From Anthoceros angustus (lineage: Eukaryota > Streptophyta > Anthocerotopsida > Anthocerotales > Anthocerotaceae): a stretch of DNA of 64,000 nucleotides. The notes beneath the pieces were generated by a model. The model had not been told where the DNA came from. It searched no databases and was given only the letters and a program-made list of their open reading frames with translations. Positions within the stretch are counted from its first letter, which is position 1. Each line of letters begins with the position of its first letter. The stretch spans positions 574,377 to 638,376 of the forward strand of contig MU008191.1 of the NCBI GenBank assembly GCA_010909165.1, read 5' to 3'. The position numbers and the translations under genes are program-made. This document shows, in pieces, positions 49,740 to 62,009 of this stretch.

Positions 49740-49825
49740 CCAACCAAGGATCCGTGGAGGTGAAAGCTCTTGTACGCCGAATTGTAACCAAGGATCTAGG
49801 CGGTGAAAGCTCTTGTACACAAAGT
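49740..49825. repeat. 42-bp repeats, two copies, unit 2
   Basis: The same unit as at 40779-40945 with only two copies; the first retains GTGTCGAGTTCCAACCAAGG as in the F-box 3' end. Confidence 0.75.
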
Positions 49826-51229
49826 GTTTGTTGGAGCAGGTAAACCACCTCCCAACCAGGTGTAGTTAAGTTGGTCGTGTGATGCGTTCTTTTATCAAGC
49901 CTGTTGATTTCGGCAAATGCAAAGAGATGGCGCCGGCGGTGCCCTCCTCAAGCACTACCGTGGGGTGTCTGCGGGTGGTGCGGAGGGAGGCGCCGGCGGT
50001 CGGCGCCTCCTCAAGCACTACCCGTAGGGTGCTTTGATGCGGGGGATATGGACTCCTCGGTCGATAAACCCACTCGAATTCTGTTGCTAAAGGAGGAAGT
50101 GGTCATCAGCATCAACAATAGCCATTCAAGAGGGCGGCCTGGCGACTCGTCCATGCCTTACGCCGATACTGAGTCAAGGACCACCGCCAAATTTCACTAG
50201 TATTGAAATAAGACTCGCAAGTACATGCATGATTTAGCCCTTCATGTCCACCGTGCTATGCGGGGAAGATGGCATGGTATGCGATTCCGTGACATTTGTC
50301 CGCCTCCCGAGGCATGTGCGTGTGTGACTTTGCATTCGGAAGGCAGCATGAGATTGTAGAGTTAGGGCTTCAGCCGACTTGTGTATTGCAGGCGGTTTGA
50401 TTAGCATATGTGGAAAGTCTTTGGAGCATCAAGGTGATTGAAAAGTAAATATTTTTGGTTGTAATAAGCAGATGAAAATGGCAGCCCATGCTTTCTACAA
50501 AATGCAGATGGGCCCGCGCCTCTGATGCTCTACTGGGTATAGAATTGAAAAGTGCGTCTTTCATCCAAGGTATGGACTCCCAAAGGGGTGTGCCCATTAT
50601 CATAGCTTGGCGGATCCGCTATCGTAGGAAGGGTGTAAAATGTGTCAAGGGGTGTTGTTTGACCAAAGGGGTGACTATATTCCCCTTTAGAAACTATGGT
50701 GTTACCTCTTTGAGGTAAATTGTGCATAAAACATGCAGGATAATTCAATGTCTTTAGGTGGTTCGCCACATTTCATCTCACAATTCTCGATGCGAGATGC
50801 CTTTGTGGTCATGCATGAAGTTGATACAGTAACACGCATGCCATTGGAAAGCTAAATCGTTGCATGAGGCAGCTGATGTTTTAGATTCATTAAGCACGCC
50901 TTAAAAAATGAAAGAGTGAAGCTCGTGAATCATTGAAAAATAGGCCAACAAAGACCCCGTTCATTACGGTGGTGGTCTCACATAGTGTGAGTGCTCGAGG
51001 AGTGTGGCATGCCCTACATGAAGCACGACAAAACAAAAACAGACAATGATTTCCGCCGTAAATCTGCAATTCCCTAAATGATGTGAGACGGTCGAACATG
51101 AAGTAGATATATGTATGTTCCTAGACATTTTTGGTAGTGAAATTTTACTTCAAAAGAAGCGCGAACATGTCAAGTGAGCGTGTTCAAAGTAATGTAAAGA
51201 CTACTTTCCTAGCCACAACAGCCCAAACT

Positions 51230-52470
51230 GCAAGGGGTTGGGCGTATGTTCCTCAACTTGCTTTCGGTGTCGAGTTCCAACCAAGGATCCAGCGGTGAAA
51301 GCTCTTGTACACAAAGTGTTTGTTGGGACAGGCAGGAAGGCACCTCCAAGCCGCAGGCTTTTGTCGCAAATCGACAGATACGATCGGCTCCACCTGTTCA
51401 TGCATCACGTATACTTGGAAATCCTGCCCTGCCACAATCCTGGTGCGTCCGCGACTCAAATTTTTCCATAATCGAGTGAACATGGCAGGGGGCATGGCCT
51501 CCACCATCGTCCACGTCATGGACGCGAAATCCAGCTCCCAAATCTCCAAACTCACTTCACTCACCGGGGAATTCCAACACTTGGTCACGCACAACATGGC
51601 CCCTGACGCTCACGAGGTTGGAGTAGAAGATGAAGCGGCGGGGCCTGGGCGGTGAGCACGGTGCCACACAACTCGCCACGCAACCAGCTCGGTGGCCTCC
51701 TCTAGGTCATAGGCCAGCGGTCGCATCCTAGTGTGGCCAAGCGGTGAGCACGGTGCCCACAAAGACTCCATGATCGGACTTGTTCTGAAGTACGCCCTCG
51801 AAACCTTGAGGTTGTCATGCTCCACCTCCCGAGCGTGGAATCGAAGACAAACGTCGGGACGGGTTGGCCCATATCCTGGGCGGCCTCGAGTTGCGTAGTG
51901 CCACAAGCTTGAAGCATTTTGCCGTGGCGTCCACCAACACGCCTCCACATCGACCCGCACACCACGGTGCGCGGCGAGCCCAAGAGCCCGCCGGGTTGCG
52001 CATGTGGGATGACCATCCGCCTTGCCGCCATCCAAAGATATGTATTCGCGACTATCGGCCAAGAAGACGCCGCCGCCGACACCGTGGGAGCTCCACATCC
52101 CGCGTCGAATCCATGGCGGAGTTGGACTTGGTACCGGCCGGTGAGGCGGGTTGTAGACGCATGAGGCCATGCTCATGTTGTGGAGGCGGCCTACTACGAA
52201 AGATGCAATCCTGCACTCCGCTTGTGATTCCATGCGCTCCTTCAACAACCACGGCGACTCCACGGCCGCATTCCATGCCCTACACACCGCACGGGATCGT
52301 AGAAGACTCACCAATGGCAGCCGAGCTCGGATCAAGGCCACCACGGTGCCACACAACTCGCTACACGCAACATCCTCTCGCACCATCCATCCGGAACCTT
52401 CATTCTCCGTCTCCATCCCGCAACCTCGAGCTCGTTTTGCTTGAACGCTTGAACGAAAGACGACGTACAT
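51230..52470 (-). pseudogene. F-box/kelch gene, array copy B (best preserved 5' part)
   Basis: From ATG 52470 an open frame of 286 codons runs to 51610. The F-box core is LPLVSLLRSRAVCRAWNAAV, preceded by ALIRAR and followed by ESPWLLKERME. Later parts lie in other frames: ASCVYNPP (start of the kelch-like part), VSLEIWELDFASMTWTMVEAMP, and the C-terminal CLPACPNKHFVYKSF. The order along the DNA is right for one gene of about 1.2 kb. Frame changes between these segments indicate a pseudogene, or a gene damaged by assembly indels. The N terminus has RSSVQAKRA, encoded by the 8-bp repeat GCTTGAAC (two units here). Confidence 0.65.
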
Positions 52471-52906
52471 GATATTTAATGTCCCAAATCACTACATATA
52501 TAGCCTTTGAGTTCAATGGTTCGATGGTATAATCTCGAGAAATAAGAATCGATCTCGTTGATTGCAAAGTAGCTTTCCCAATTAACACTATACCACCAGA
52601 TGTACATGTGCGGGCACTCCGCTTTGGGAAAGGCAAGCGCTTCATACACAAACTAGAAAACGAGGGCTTCTATTGTGTCTATGCAACAGCTTGATCGGTA
52701 ATAAACATGTACACAAAATGTGGTAGGTTGGAAAGCGTTAACACAAATCATCCAAAACGATGTCGATGTCTTGACCGCTCTCACCGCAGTATTCGGAGCA
52801 GGTCACATTGCCCAAACCTCTATGCGGTGGTACCTATAGCATCTCAGCTACCGCATCCGCTCAACTTGGCAAGACCCATGGCCATCAAGACGTCAATGTG
52901 CATCCG

Positions 52907-53873
52907 CGACTCAAATTTTTCCATAATTGAGTGAACATGGCGGGGGCATGGCCTCCACCATCGTCCACGTCATGGACGCCAATCCAGCTCCCAAATCTCC
53001 AAACTCACTTCACTCATCGGGAATTCCAACACTTGGTCACGCTGCAGTAGGTCCCGCACGTTCACGAGGTTGGAGTAGAAGATGAAGCGGCGGGGCCACA
53101 GCAGCCAGCCGCCTGGCCTCCTCTAGGTCATAGGCCAGGTGGTCGCATCCTAGTGTGGCCAAGCGGTGAGCACGGTGCCCACAAAGACTCCATGATCGGA
53201 CTTGTTCAAGCACGCGTCCACGAAACCTTGAGGTTGTCATGCTCCACCTCCCGAGCGTGGAATCGAAGACAAAGCGTCGGACGGGTTGGCCCATATCCAC
53301 AGCCTCGAGTTGCGTAGTGCCACAAGCTTGAAGCATTTTGCCGTGGCGTCCACCAACACGCCTCCACATCGACCCGCACACGCGTGAGCCCGAGCGAGCC
53401 CGCCGCCGGGTTGCGCATGTGGGATGACCATCCGCCTTGCCGCCATCCGGCATATGTATTCGCGACTATCGGCCGCAAGACGCCGCCGCCCGCCGACACC
53501 GTGGGAGCTCCACATCCCGTCGAATCCATGGCGGAGTTGGACTTGGTACCGGTGAGGCGGGTTGTAGGCATGAGGCCATGCTCATGTTGTGGAGGCGGCC
53601 TACGACGGCATGCAATCCTGCACTCCGCTTGTGATTCCATGCGCCTTCAACAACCACGGCGACTCCACGGCCGCATTCCATGCCCTACACACCGCACGGG
53701 ATCGTAGAAGACTCACCAATGGCGGTGAGCACGGATCAAGGCCACCACGGTGCCACACAACTCGCTACACGCAACATCCTCTGCACCATCCATCCGGAAC
53801 CTTCATTCTCCGTCTCCATCCCGCAACCTCGAGCTCGTTTTGCTTGAACGCTTGAACGAAAGGCAGCGTACAT
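52907..53873 (-). pseudogene. F-box/kelch copy C (3'-truncated, frameshifted)
   Basis: Begins at a junction where the block following copy B (…GTGCATCCG) switches to internal F-box sequence (CGACTCAAATTTTTCC). It lacks the last about 200 bp of the gene and continues to ATG 53873. It shares the sequence of copy B with many small indels. Confidence 0.65.
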
Positions 53874-55046
53874 GATATTTAATGTCCCAAATCACTACAT
53901 ATATAGCCTTTGAGTTCAATGGTTCGATGGTATAATCTCGAGAAATAAGAATCGATCTCGTTGATTGCAAAGTAGCTTTCCCAATTAACACTATACCACC
54001 AGATGTACATGTGCGGGCACTCCGCTTTGGGAAAGGCAAGCGACTTCATACACAAACTAGAAAACGAGGGCTTATCTTGTGTCGCAACAGTTGATCGGTA
54101 ATAAACATGTACACAAAAATGTGGTAGGTTGGAAAGCGTTAACACAAATCATCCAAAACGATATGCGATGTCTTGACCGCTCTCACCGCAGTGTTCGAGC
54201 AGTCACATTGCCCAAACCTCTATGCGGTGGTACCTATAGCATCTCGAGCTACCGCATCCGCTCAACTTGGCAAGACCCATGGCCATCAAGACGTCAATGT
54301 GCATCCGGTTGGTTCATGGTGCGGCTACATACCAGTCTGATCTGCGACTCGAAAATGGGCTCCATGTGCACAGGTGAGGAGCCTAGCAATTCCACCCCAA
54401 TAAAGAGTGTAGGTGGGGCCGAGCTAGGTTTTCCAACAATGTCTAGTCGTTGGAGGCGGAGCACTTGTGGCCACAATTTTTCTGGACCCTCCCATAACGA
54501 GATAAGAAGAGCTCCGTGCATGGCATGCCCGATGCCGGGCGTAAGGGGTTTAATTGTGAGGTGTTGTGGTTAGACTAGTGTAGACCAGCTTGGGTTGAGG
54601 AGCTACTCGGCTCCACAGGCATGGAGATGGGTCATGATGGCTCTCCTTCCACGACGAGCTCTCCGGATGAGCTTGGACCGGCAAAGGATCGTGAATGGGT
54701 GTCATGGTGGAACGGTGAGCACGTTATGTCGGCATGGGAAGTTTTTGAGGCATGCCATTGGAGAATCTGCCGGTCGATGAGTTTTGATGAGATGAGTTCC
54801 TTTCCGTGGAACTTGAAACTTGGGAATGTATGTGTTTGTCTCTCTTTGAACCGAGTGGTAGGTGCTCATGGCTTGGAGTCGCACTCGTGAGAACACCCCG
54901 AACTAGTGTATTCAACGGCGTTTGACTATTCCACATGCGCCTTTGGAGGATTTTGCATGGGTTGAGAGCTTTCCTAGCGAGTTGAGCTCAACCTCTTTTC
55001 AACACAATCCCAAATTTAACAAGCCCCTCGATGGCCCAACAATACA

Positions 55047-56410
55047 TACTTCCATGACCCGGATCGAAAATACATAATAGATTATACATGCTGAAGGAGA
55101 AGAGGATGAGTAATTAATAGCAATTCCTTAGTCGTCCGAGTCTTCATCTTGAATTATCCTACAAGAATGGAAGTAAAGAAATCAAAATAAATACATTACC
55201 TTTATAATTATTTTCATCCACAACTAGATGAACAAGCCTTTCCATCTAAATTAGAAATGAATACACATATTAAAATCAAAGAGTCAAATTTAAAAACAAA
55301 ACTCAAAAACGTGATTAGACTTATTAGATTCGTATGCATCTAATCAAAAATGTTTTTGGTATGTCTATACCGATACATATATAAACTGTGAAGATATTAC
55401 TTATGCAAAAGCGAGGTAGATGTCTCATATTTAAATTCGTGAATTAAAAATATATATATATAACCAATAAATTTAAAATCTCAATCAATGAATAACAAAA
55501 TCCATATAAAGAAGAAAGCACCCAAGAAATCGAACAATCAACAACCTTGTCCAAGTTGTTCTATAAGTGCATATGTTTTCAAAAACACGTGAGATTGGGT
55601 CGAGAAAGTCACGAGTACTGCAATACTACAAAACATACAAGGGACCCGCCTATTTCTTGCATGCAAGATTGTGAGCTACAAAATCCTAAAATCAATCCAC
55701 GTGAAACCTCCCTTGAGTTTGTGGATGAAAACACTCACCATCATTTATAGGTTTGCCAATAGTCAATTGAGTCAAGAAGAAATTATGACAAGAGAGCAAT
55801 AATTAAAAACTAAAGAAGGGATAATCATATATAAGAAAGCAATGGAAAGAAACTCGATATTTTCTTAGGGAACAATCATTTAATCGAAATGATTGAATTT
55901 ACTTATTTTTAATCCCAAGAGTAATCAACTAGTGCAATTTTAATCTCAAGAATAATAACGAGTGTACCACTTGGGAGGAGTGGCTAACATATAAATTGTA
56001 ATGATGGAGTTGTCTTCCACGACGAGCTCTCCGGATGAGCTTGGACCGGCAGGGGATCGGGAATGGGTGTCATGGGTGGAGCGGTGAGCACGTTATGTCG
56101 ACATGGGAAGTTTTTGAGGCATGCCATTGGAGAATCTCGCCTGATCGATGAGTTTGATGAGATGAGTTCCTTTCAGGAACTTGAAACTTGGGAATGTATG
56201 TGTTTGTCTCTTTGAACGAGTGGTAGGTGCTCATGACTTGGAGTCGCACTCGTGAGAACACCCCGAACTAGTGTATTCAACGGCGTTTGACTATTCCACA
56301 TGCGCCTTTGAGGATTTTGCATGGGTTGAGAGCTTTCCTAGCGAGTTGAGCTCAACCTCTTTTCAACACAATCCCAAATTTAACAAGCCCCTCGATGGCC
56401 CAACAATACA
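55047..56410. repeat. Array unit 2b (truncated, 1.36 kb)
   Basis: Contains only the AT-rich exon-1/upstream block and then, at about 56013-56020, jumps to the end of the block that follows the F-box gene. The two parents share CTTCCAC at the join. About 5.2 kb present in full units, including the F-box, is missing. Confidence 0.8.
55050..55147 (-). pseudogene. Orphan signal-peptide exon, copy 3 (2-bp shorter)
   Basis: 98 bp instead of 100, with the change in the middle of the signal-peptide codons; start and donor are kept. Confidence 0.75.
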
Positions 56411-56413
56411 TAC

Positions 56414-56508
56414 TTCCATGACCCGGATCGAAAATACATAATAGATTATACATGCTGAAGGAGAAGAGGAGCAATTAATAGCAATTCCTTAGTCGTCCGA
56501 GTCTTCAT
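56414..56508 (-). pseudogene. Orphan signal-peptide exon, copy 4 (5-bp shorter)
   Basis: 95 bp, deletion within the run between GAAGAGGA and GCAATTAATAG; the donor is kept. Confidence 0.75.
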
Positions 56509-57684
56509 CTTGAATTATCCTACAAGAATGGAAGTAAAGAAATCAAAATAAATACATTACCTTTATAATTATTTTCATCCACAACTAGATGAACAAGCCT
56601 TTCCATCTAAATTAGAAATGAATACACATATTAAAATCAAAGAGTCAAATTTAAAAACAAAACTCAAAAACGTGATTAGACTTATTAGATTAGATTCGTA
56701 CTCAATCAAAAATGTTTTTGGTATGTCTATACCGATACATATATAAACTGTGAAGATATTACTTATGCAAAAGCGAGGTAGATGTCTCATATTTAAATTC
56801 GTGAATTAAAATATATATATATATAACCAATAAATTTAAAATCTCAATCAATGAATAACAAAATCCATATAAAGAAGAAAGCACCCAAGAACAATCAACA
56901 ACCTTGTCCAAGTTGTTCTATAAGTGCATATGTTTTCAAAAACACGTGAGATTGGGTCGAGAAAGTCACAGTACTGCAATACTACAAAACATACAAGGGA
57001 CCCGCTATTTCTTGCATGCAAGATTGTGAGCTACAAAATCCTAAAATCAATCCACGTGAAACCTCCCTTGAGTTTGTGGATGAAAACACTCACCATCATT
57101 TATAGGTTTGCCAATAGTCAATTGGAGTCAAGAAGAAATTATGACAAGAGAGCAATAATTAAAAACTAAAGAAGGGATAATCATATATAAGAAAGCAATG
57201 GAAAGAAACTCGATATTTTCTTAGGGAACAATCATTTAATCGAAATGATTGAATTTACTTATTTTTAATCCCAAGAGTAATCAACTAGTGCAATTTTAAT
57301 CTCAAGAATAATAACGAGTGTACCACTTGGGAGGAGTGGCTAACATATAAATTGTAATGATGGAGTTGTCTTCCACAGATGGTGCTTATTCTATAATTGG
57401 ACCAGTTAGATGTATATCATCATCATTATCTAGGCACGTATACAAATTGCGTAACTTTCATCATCATTATCTAGGCAAGTATACAAATTGTGTAACTTTG
57501 ATTAGCGAGGAACCATTATCAAAGGCAAAAGATTACAAGTCTTTACGTCTTGCTACTTCTTTAAATTCAAACGATCCATACACAATTTGTAGTTAGCCTA
57601 AGCGGCAAAGCATGTCATCTACAAGTCATTCTTGCATAGAGTAGTACTCCATAGATATATGTTCCTAAACTTGCTTCGCCACGA

Positions 57685-57815
57685 ATGCAACCAAGGATCC
57701 GGAGGTGAAAGCTCTTGTCGCGAATTGTAACCAAGGATCTAGGCGGTGAAAGCTCTTGTACGCGAATTGTAACCAAGGATCTAGGCGGTGAAAGCTCTTG
57801 TACACAAAGTGTTTG
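57685..57815. repeat. 42-bp repeats, three copies, unit 3
   Basis: The same minus-strand coding unit as in unit 1, here three copies, so the number varies 4, 2, 3 between units. Confidence 0.75.
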
Positions 57816-59187
57816 TTGGAGCAGGTAAACCACCTCCCAACCAGAGGTGTAGTTAAGTTGGTCGTGTGATGCGTTCTTTTATCAAGCCTGTTGATTTGCG
57901 GCAAATGCAAAGAGATGGCGCCGGCCGGTGCCCTCCTCAAGCACTACCGTAGGGTGTCTGCGGTGGTGCGGAGGGCGCCGGCGGTCGGCGCCTCCTCAAG
58001 CACTACCCGTAGGGTGCTTTGATGCGGGGATATGGACTCCTCGGTCGATAAACCCACTCAATTGCTCTAAAGGAGGAAGTGGTCATCGGCATCAACAATA
58101 GCCATTCAAGAGGGCGGCTGGCGACTCGTCCATGCCTTACGCCGATCGAGTCAAGGACCACCGCCAAATTTCACTAGTATTGAAATAAGACTCGCAAGTA
58201 CATGCATGATTTAGCCCTTCATGTCCACCGTGCTATGCGGGAAGATGGCATGGCATGCCGATTCCGTGACATTTGTCCGCCTCCGAGGCATGTGCGTGTG
58301 TGTGACTTTGCATTCGGAAGGCATGCATGATTGTAGAGTTAGGGCTTCAGCCGACTTGTGTATTGCAGGCAGTTTGATTAGCATATGTGGAAAGTGCTGG
58401 AGCATCAGAAGGTGATTGAAAAGTAAATATTTTTGGTTGTAATAAACAGATGAAAATGGCAGCCCACTGTGCTTTCTACAAAAATGCAGATGGGCCCGCG
58501 CCCTACAGTGCTCTACTTGTGGGGTATAGAATTGAAAGTGCGTCTTTCATCCAAGGTATGGACTCCCAAAGGGTGTGCCCATTATCATAGCTTAGCGGAT
58601 CCGCTATCGTAGGAAGGGTGTAAAATGTGTCAAGGGGTGTTGTTTCGACCAAAGGGGTGACTATATTCCCCTTTAGAAACTATGGTGTTACCTCTTTGAG
58701 GTAAATTGTGCATAAAACATGCAGGATAATTCAATGTCTTTAGGTGGTTCGCCACATTTCATCTCACAATTCTCGATGCGAGATGCCTTTGTGGTATGCA
58801 TGAAGTTGATACAATACGCATGCCATTGGAAAGCTCGTTGCATGAGGCGGGCTGATGTTTTAGATTCATTAAGCACGCCTTAAAAAATGAAAGAGTGAAG
58901 CTCGTGAATCATTGAAAAAATAGGCCAACAAAGACCCCGTTCATTACGGTGGTGGTCTCACATAGTGTGAGTGCTCGAGGAGTGTGGCATGCCCTACATG
59001 AAGCACGACAAAAACAAAAACAGACAATGATTTCCGGTAAATCTGCAATTCCCTAAATGATGTGAGACGGTCGAACATGAAGTAGATATATGTATGTTCC
59101 TAGACATTTTTGGTAGTGAAATTTTACTTCAAAAGAAGCGCGAACATGTCAAGTGAGCGTGTTCAAAGTAATGTAAAGACTACTTTC

Positions 59188-60403
59188 CTAGCCACAACAG
59201 CCCAAACCTCGTTTGGCGATGTTCCTCAACTTGCTTTCGGTGTCGAGTTCCAACCAAGGATCCAGCGGTGAAAGCTCTTGTACACAAAGTGTTTGTTGGG
59301 ACAGTGTGAAGGCACCTCCAAGCCGCAGTTTTGTCGCAAATCGACAGACACGATCGGCTCCACTGCTCATGCATCACGATACTTGGAAATCCGCCACAAT
59401 CACAGTGCGTCCGCGACTCAAATTTTTCCATAATTGAGTGAACATGGCGGGGCATGGCCTCCACCATCGCCCACGCCATGGACGCGAAATCCAGCTCCCA
59501 AATCTCCAAACTCACTTCACTCACGGGAATTCCAACACTTGGTCACGCACAATGCTAGGTCCCGCACGCTCACGAGGTTGGAGTAGAAGATGAAGCGGCG
59601 GGGCCACAGGCAGTCAACACACAAGTCAGCTCCACCGGGCCTCTAGGTCATAGGCCAGGTCGCATCCTAGTGTGGCCAAGCAAGAGAGCACGGTGCCACA
59701 AAGACTCCATGATCGGACTTGTTGTCAAGTACGCGGCCCCTGGAAACCTTGAGGTTGTCATGCTCCACCTCCGAGCGTGGAATCGAAGACAAACGTCGGA
59801 CGGGTTGGCCCATATCCTGGCGCCTCGAGTTGCGTAGTGCCACAAGCTTGAAGCATTTTGCCGTGGCGTCCACCAACACGCCCACATCACCGACCCGCAC
59901 ACCACGGCGCCGCAGCCCAAGAGCCCGCCGGGTTGCGCATGTGGATGACCATCCGCCTTGCCGCCATCCAAAGATATGTATTCGCGACTATCGGCCAGGC
60001 GTCGCCGCCGACACCGTGGGGAGCTCCACATCCGCGTCGAATCCATGGCGGAGTTGGAGTTGGTACCAGCGGTCGGAGGTCGGGTTGTAGACGCATGAGG
60101 CCATGCTCATGTTGTGGAGGCGGCCTACTACGGCAAAGATGCAATCCTGCACCCGCCAGGATTCCATGCGCTCCTTCAACAACCACGGCGACTCCACGGC
60201 CGCATTCCATGCCCTACACACCGCACGGATCGTAGAAGACTCACCAATGGCAGCCGAGCTCGGATCAAGGCCACCACGGTGCCACACAACTCGCTACACG
60301 CAACATCCTCTGCACCATCCATCCGGGAACCTTCATTCTCCGTCTCCATCCCGCAACCTCGAGCTCGTTTTGCTTGAACGCTTGAACGAAAGACGACGTA
60401 CAT
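59188..60403 (-). pseudogene. F-box/kelch copy D (frameshifted)
   Basis: Full-length copy by position: the F-box DNA ends at ATG 60403, and the C-terminal VSLEIWELDFASMAWAMVEAMP and SPLDPWLELDTESKLR parts lie near 59500 and 59220. The frames are broken by small indels relative to copies A and B. Confidence 0.6.
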
Positions 60404-61261
60404 AATATTTAATGTCCCAAATCACTACATATATAGCCTTTGAGTTCAATGGTTCGATGATATAATCTCGAGAAATAAGAATCTGATCTCGTTGATTGCA
60501 AAGTAGCTTTCCCAATTAACACTATACCACCAGATGTACATGTGCGGGCACTCCGCTTTGGGAAAGGCAAGCGACTTCATACACAAACTAGAAAACGAGG
60601 GCTTGATCTATTGTGTCGCAACCAGCTTGATCGGTAATAAACATGTACACAAAAATGTGGTAGGTTGGAAAGCGTTAACACAAATCGTCCAAAACGATAT
60701 GCGATGTCTTGACCGCTCTCACCGCAGTATTCGAGCAGTCACATTGCCCAAACCTCTATGCGGTGGTACCTATAGCATCTCGTGCTACCGCATCCGCTCA
60801 ACTTGGCAAGACCCATGGCCATCAAGACGTCAATGTGCATCCGGTTGGTTCATGGTGCGCTACATACCAGTCTGAGATCTGCGACTCGAAAATGGGCTCC
60901 ATGTGCACAGGTGAGGAGCCTAGCAATTCCACCCCAATAAAGAGTGTAGGTGGGGCCAGCTAGGTTTTCCAACAATGTCTAGTCGTTGTGAGCAGAGCAC
61001 TTGTGGCCACAATTTTTCCGGACCCTCCCATAACGAGATAAGAAGAGCTCCGTGCATGGCATGCCCTGCCGGGCGTGAGGGTTTAATTGTGAGGTGTTGT
61101 GGTTAGACTAGTGTAGACCGGCTTGGGTTGAGGAGCTACTCGGCTCCACTGGGCATGGAGATGGGTCATGATGGCTCTCCTTCCACGACGAGCTCTCCGG
61201 ATGAGCTTGGACTGGCGGGCGCAGGATCGGGAATGGGTGTCATGGCTGGAGCAGTGAGTGT

Positions 61262-61553
61262 GGGCTGGCACTCCCCGGGAGTTAAGAAATAAGTAGGGTT
61301 TACATTTTTAGGATTGAAGGATAAATAAGGCGAAAAGGAGGAATAAATTGGGGTAGCGCTTGGACGAGGCTCGGAGTATACTCCGACTGAGTGAACAACG
61401 GACCCACCACTATGGCAAGCTCGGACTACGCCGAGTAACGGATAAGTCCGGAACCCACCTGTGTCAAACAGGATAAGTACGCCAGGAAAGTAACCTAGGA
61501 GCGAGGCGTGAGGATGACGAGGCGGCGCCACGTGGACGGCCCCGAGTGGAGGT
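61262..61553. other. Unique insert between 66-bp direct repeats
   Basis: About 290 bp not seen elsewhere in the window, flanked by two copies of GGCATGGAGATGGGTCATGA... (61153-61217 and 61556-61620). It contains the exact 14-bp palindrome CGGAGTATACTCCG (61372-61385) and a second stem-like pair CTCGGACTACGCCGAG just after. No open frame of note. Confidence 0.6.
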
Positions 61554-61634
61554 CGGGCATGGAGATGGGTCATGATGGCTCTCCTTCCACGACGAGCTCT
61601 CCGGATGAGCTTGGACTGGCAGCGAGCTCGTTTT

Positions 61635-61754
61635 GCTTGAACGCTTGAACGCTTGAACGCTTGAACGCTTGAACGCTTGAACGCTTGAACGCTTGAACGC
61701 TTGAACGCTTGAACGCTTGAACGCTTGAACGCTTGAACGCTTGAACGCTTGAAC
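61635..61754 (-). repeat. 8-bp minisatellite (GCTTGAAC), 15 copies
   Basis: Exactly 15 perfect units. The other F-box copies have two. Read on the minus strand, three units make an 8-codon period (FKRSSVQA), so the array encodes perfect repeats of that octapeptide at the F-box N terminus. Confidence 0.95.
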
Positions 61755-61765
61755 GAAAGACGGCG

Positions 61766-62009
61766 CATTCCATGCGCTCCTTCAACAACCACGGCGACTC
61801 CACGGCCGCATTCCATGCCCTACACACCGCACGGGATCGTAGAAGACTCACCAATGGCAGCCGAGCTCGGATCAAGGCCACCACGGTGCCACACAACTCG
61901 CTACACGCAACATCCTCTGCACCATCCATCCGGAACCTTCATTCTCCGTCTCCATCCCGCAACCTCGAGCTCGTTTTGCTTGAACGCTTGAACGAAAGAC
62001 GGCGTACAT
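61766..62009 (-). pseudogene. F-box/kelch copy E (5' fragment only)
   Basis: Only the F-box N-terminal part (from ATG 62009 to about the ESPWLLKERM codons) is present, then the sequence joins the minisatellite of the preceding feature. Confidence 0.75.

Larger units (their letters stand above)
48452..55046. repeat. Array unit 2 (6.6 kb)
   Basis: Starts at the TACTTCCATGACCC motif shared by all units. It contains orphan exon 1, AT-rich upstream DNA, two 42-bp repeats, a GC block without the large insertion, F-box copy B, and an extra partial F-box copy C plus a second copy of the following block, which together add about 1.4 kb. Confidence 0.8.
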
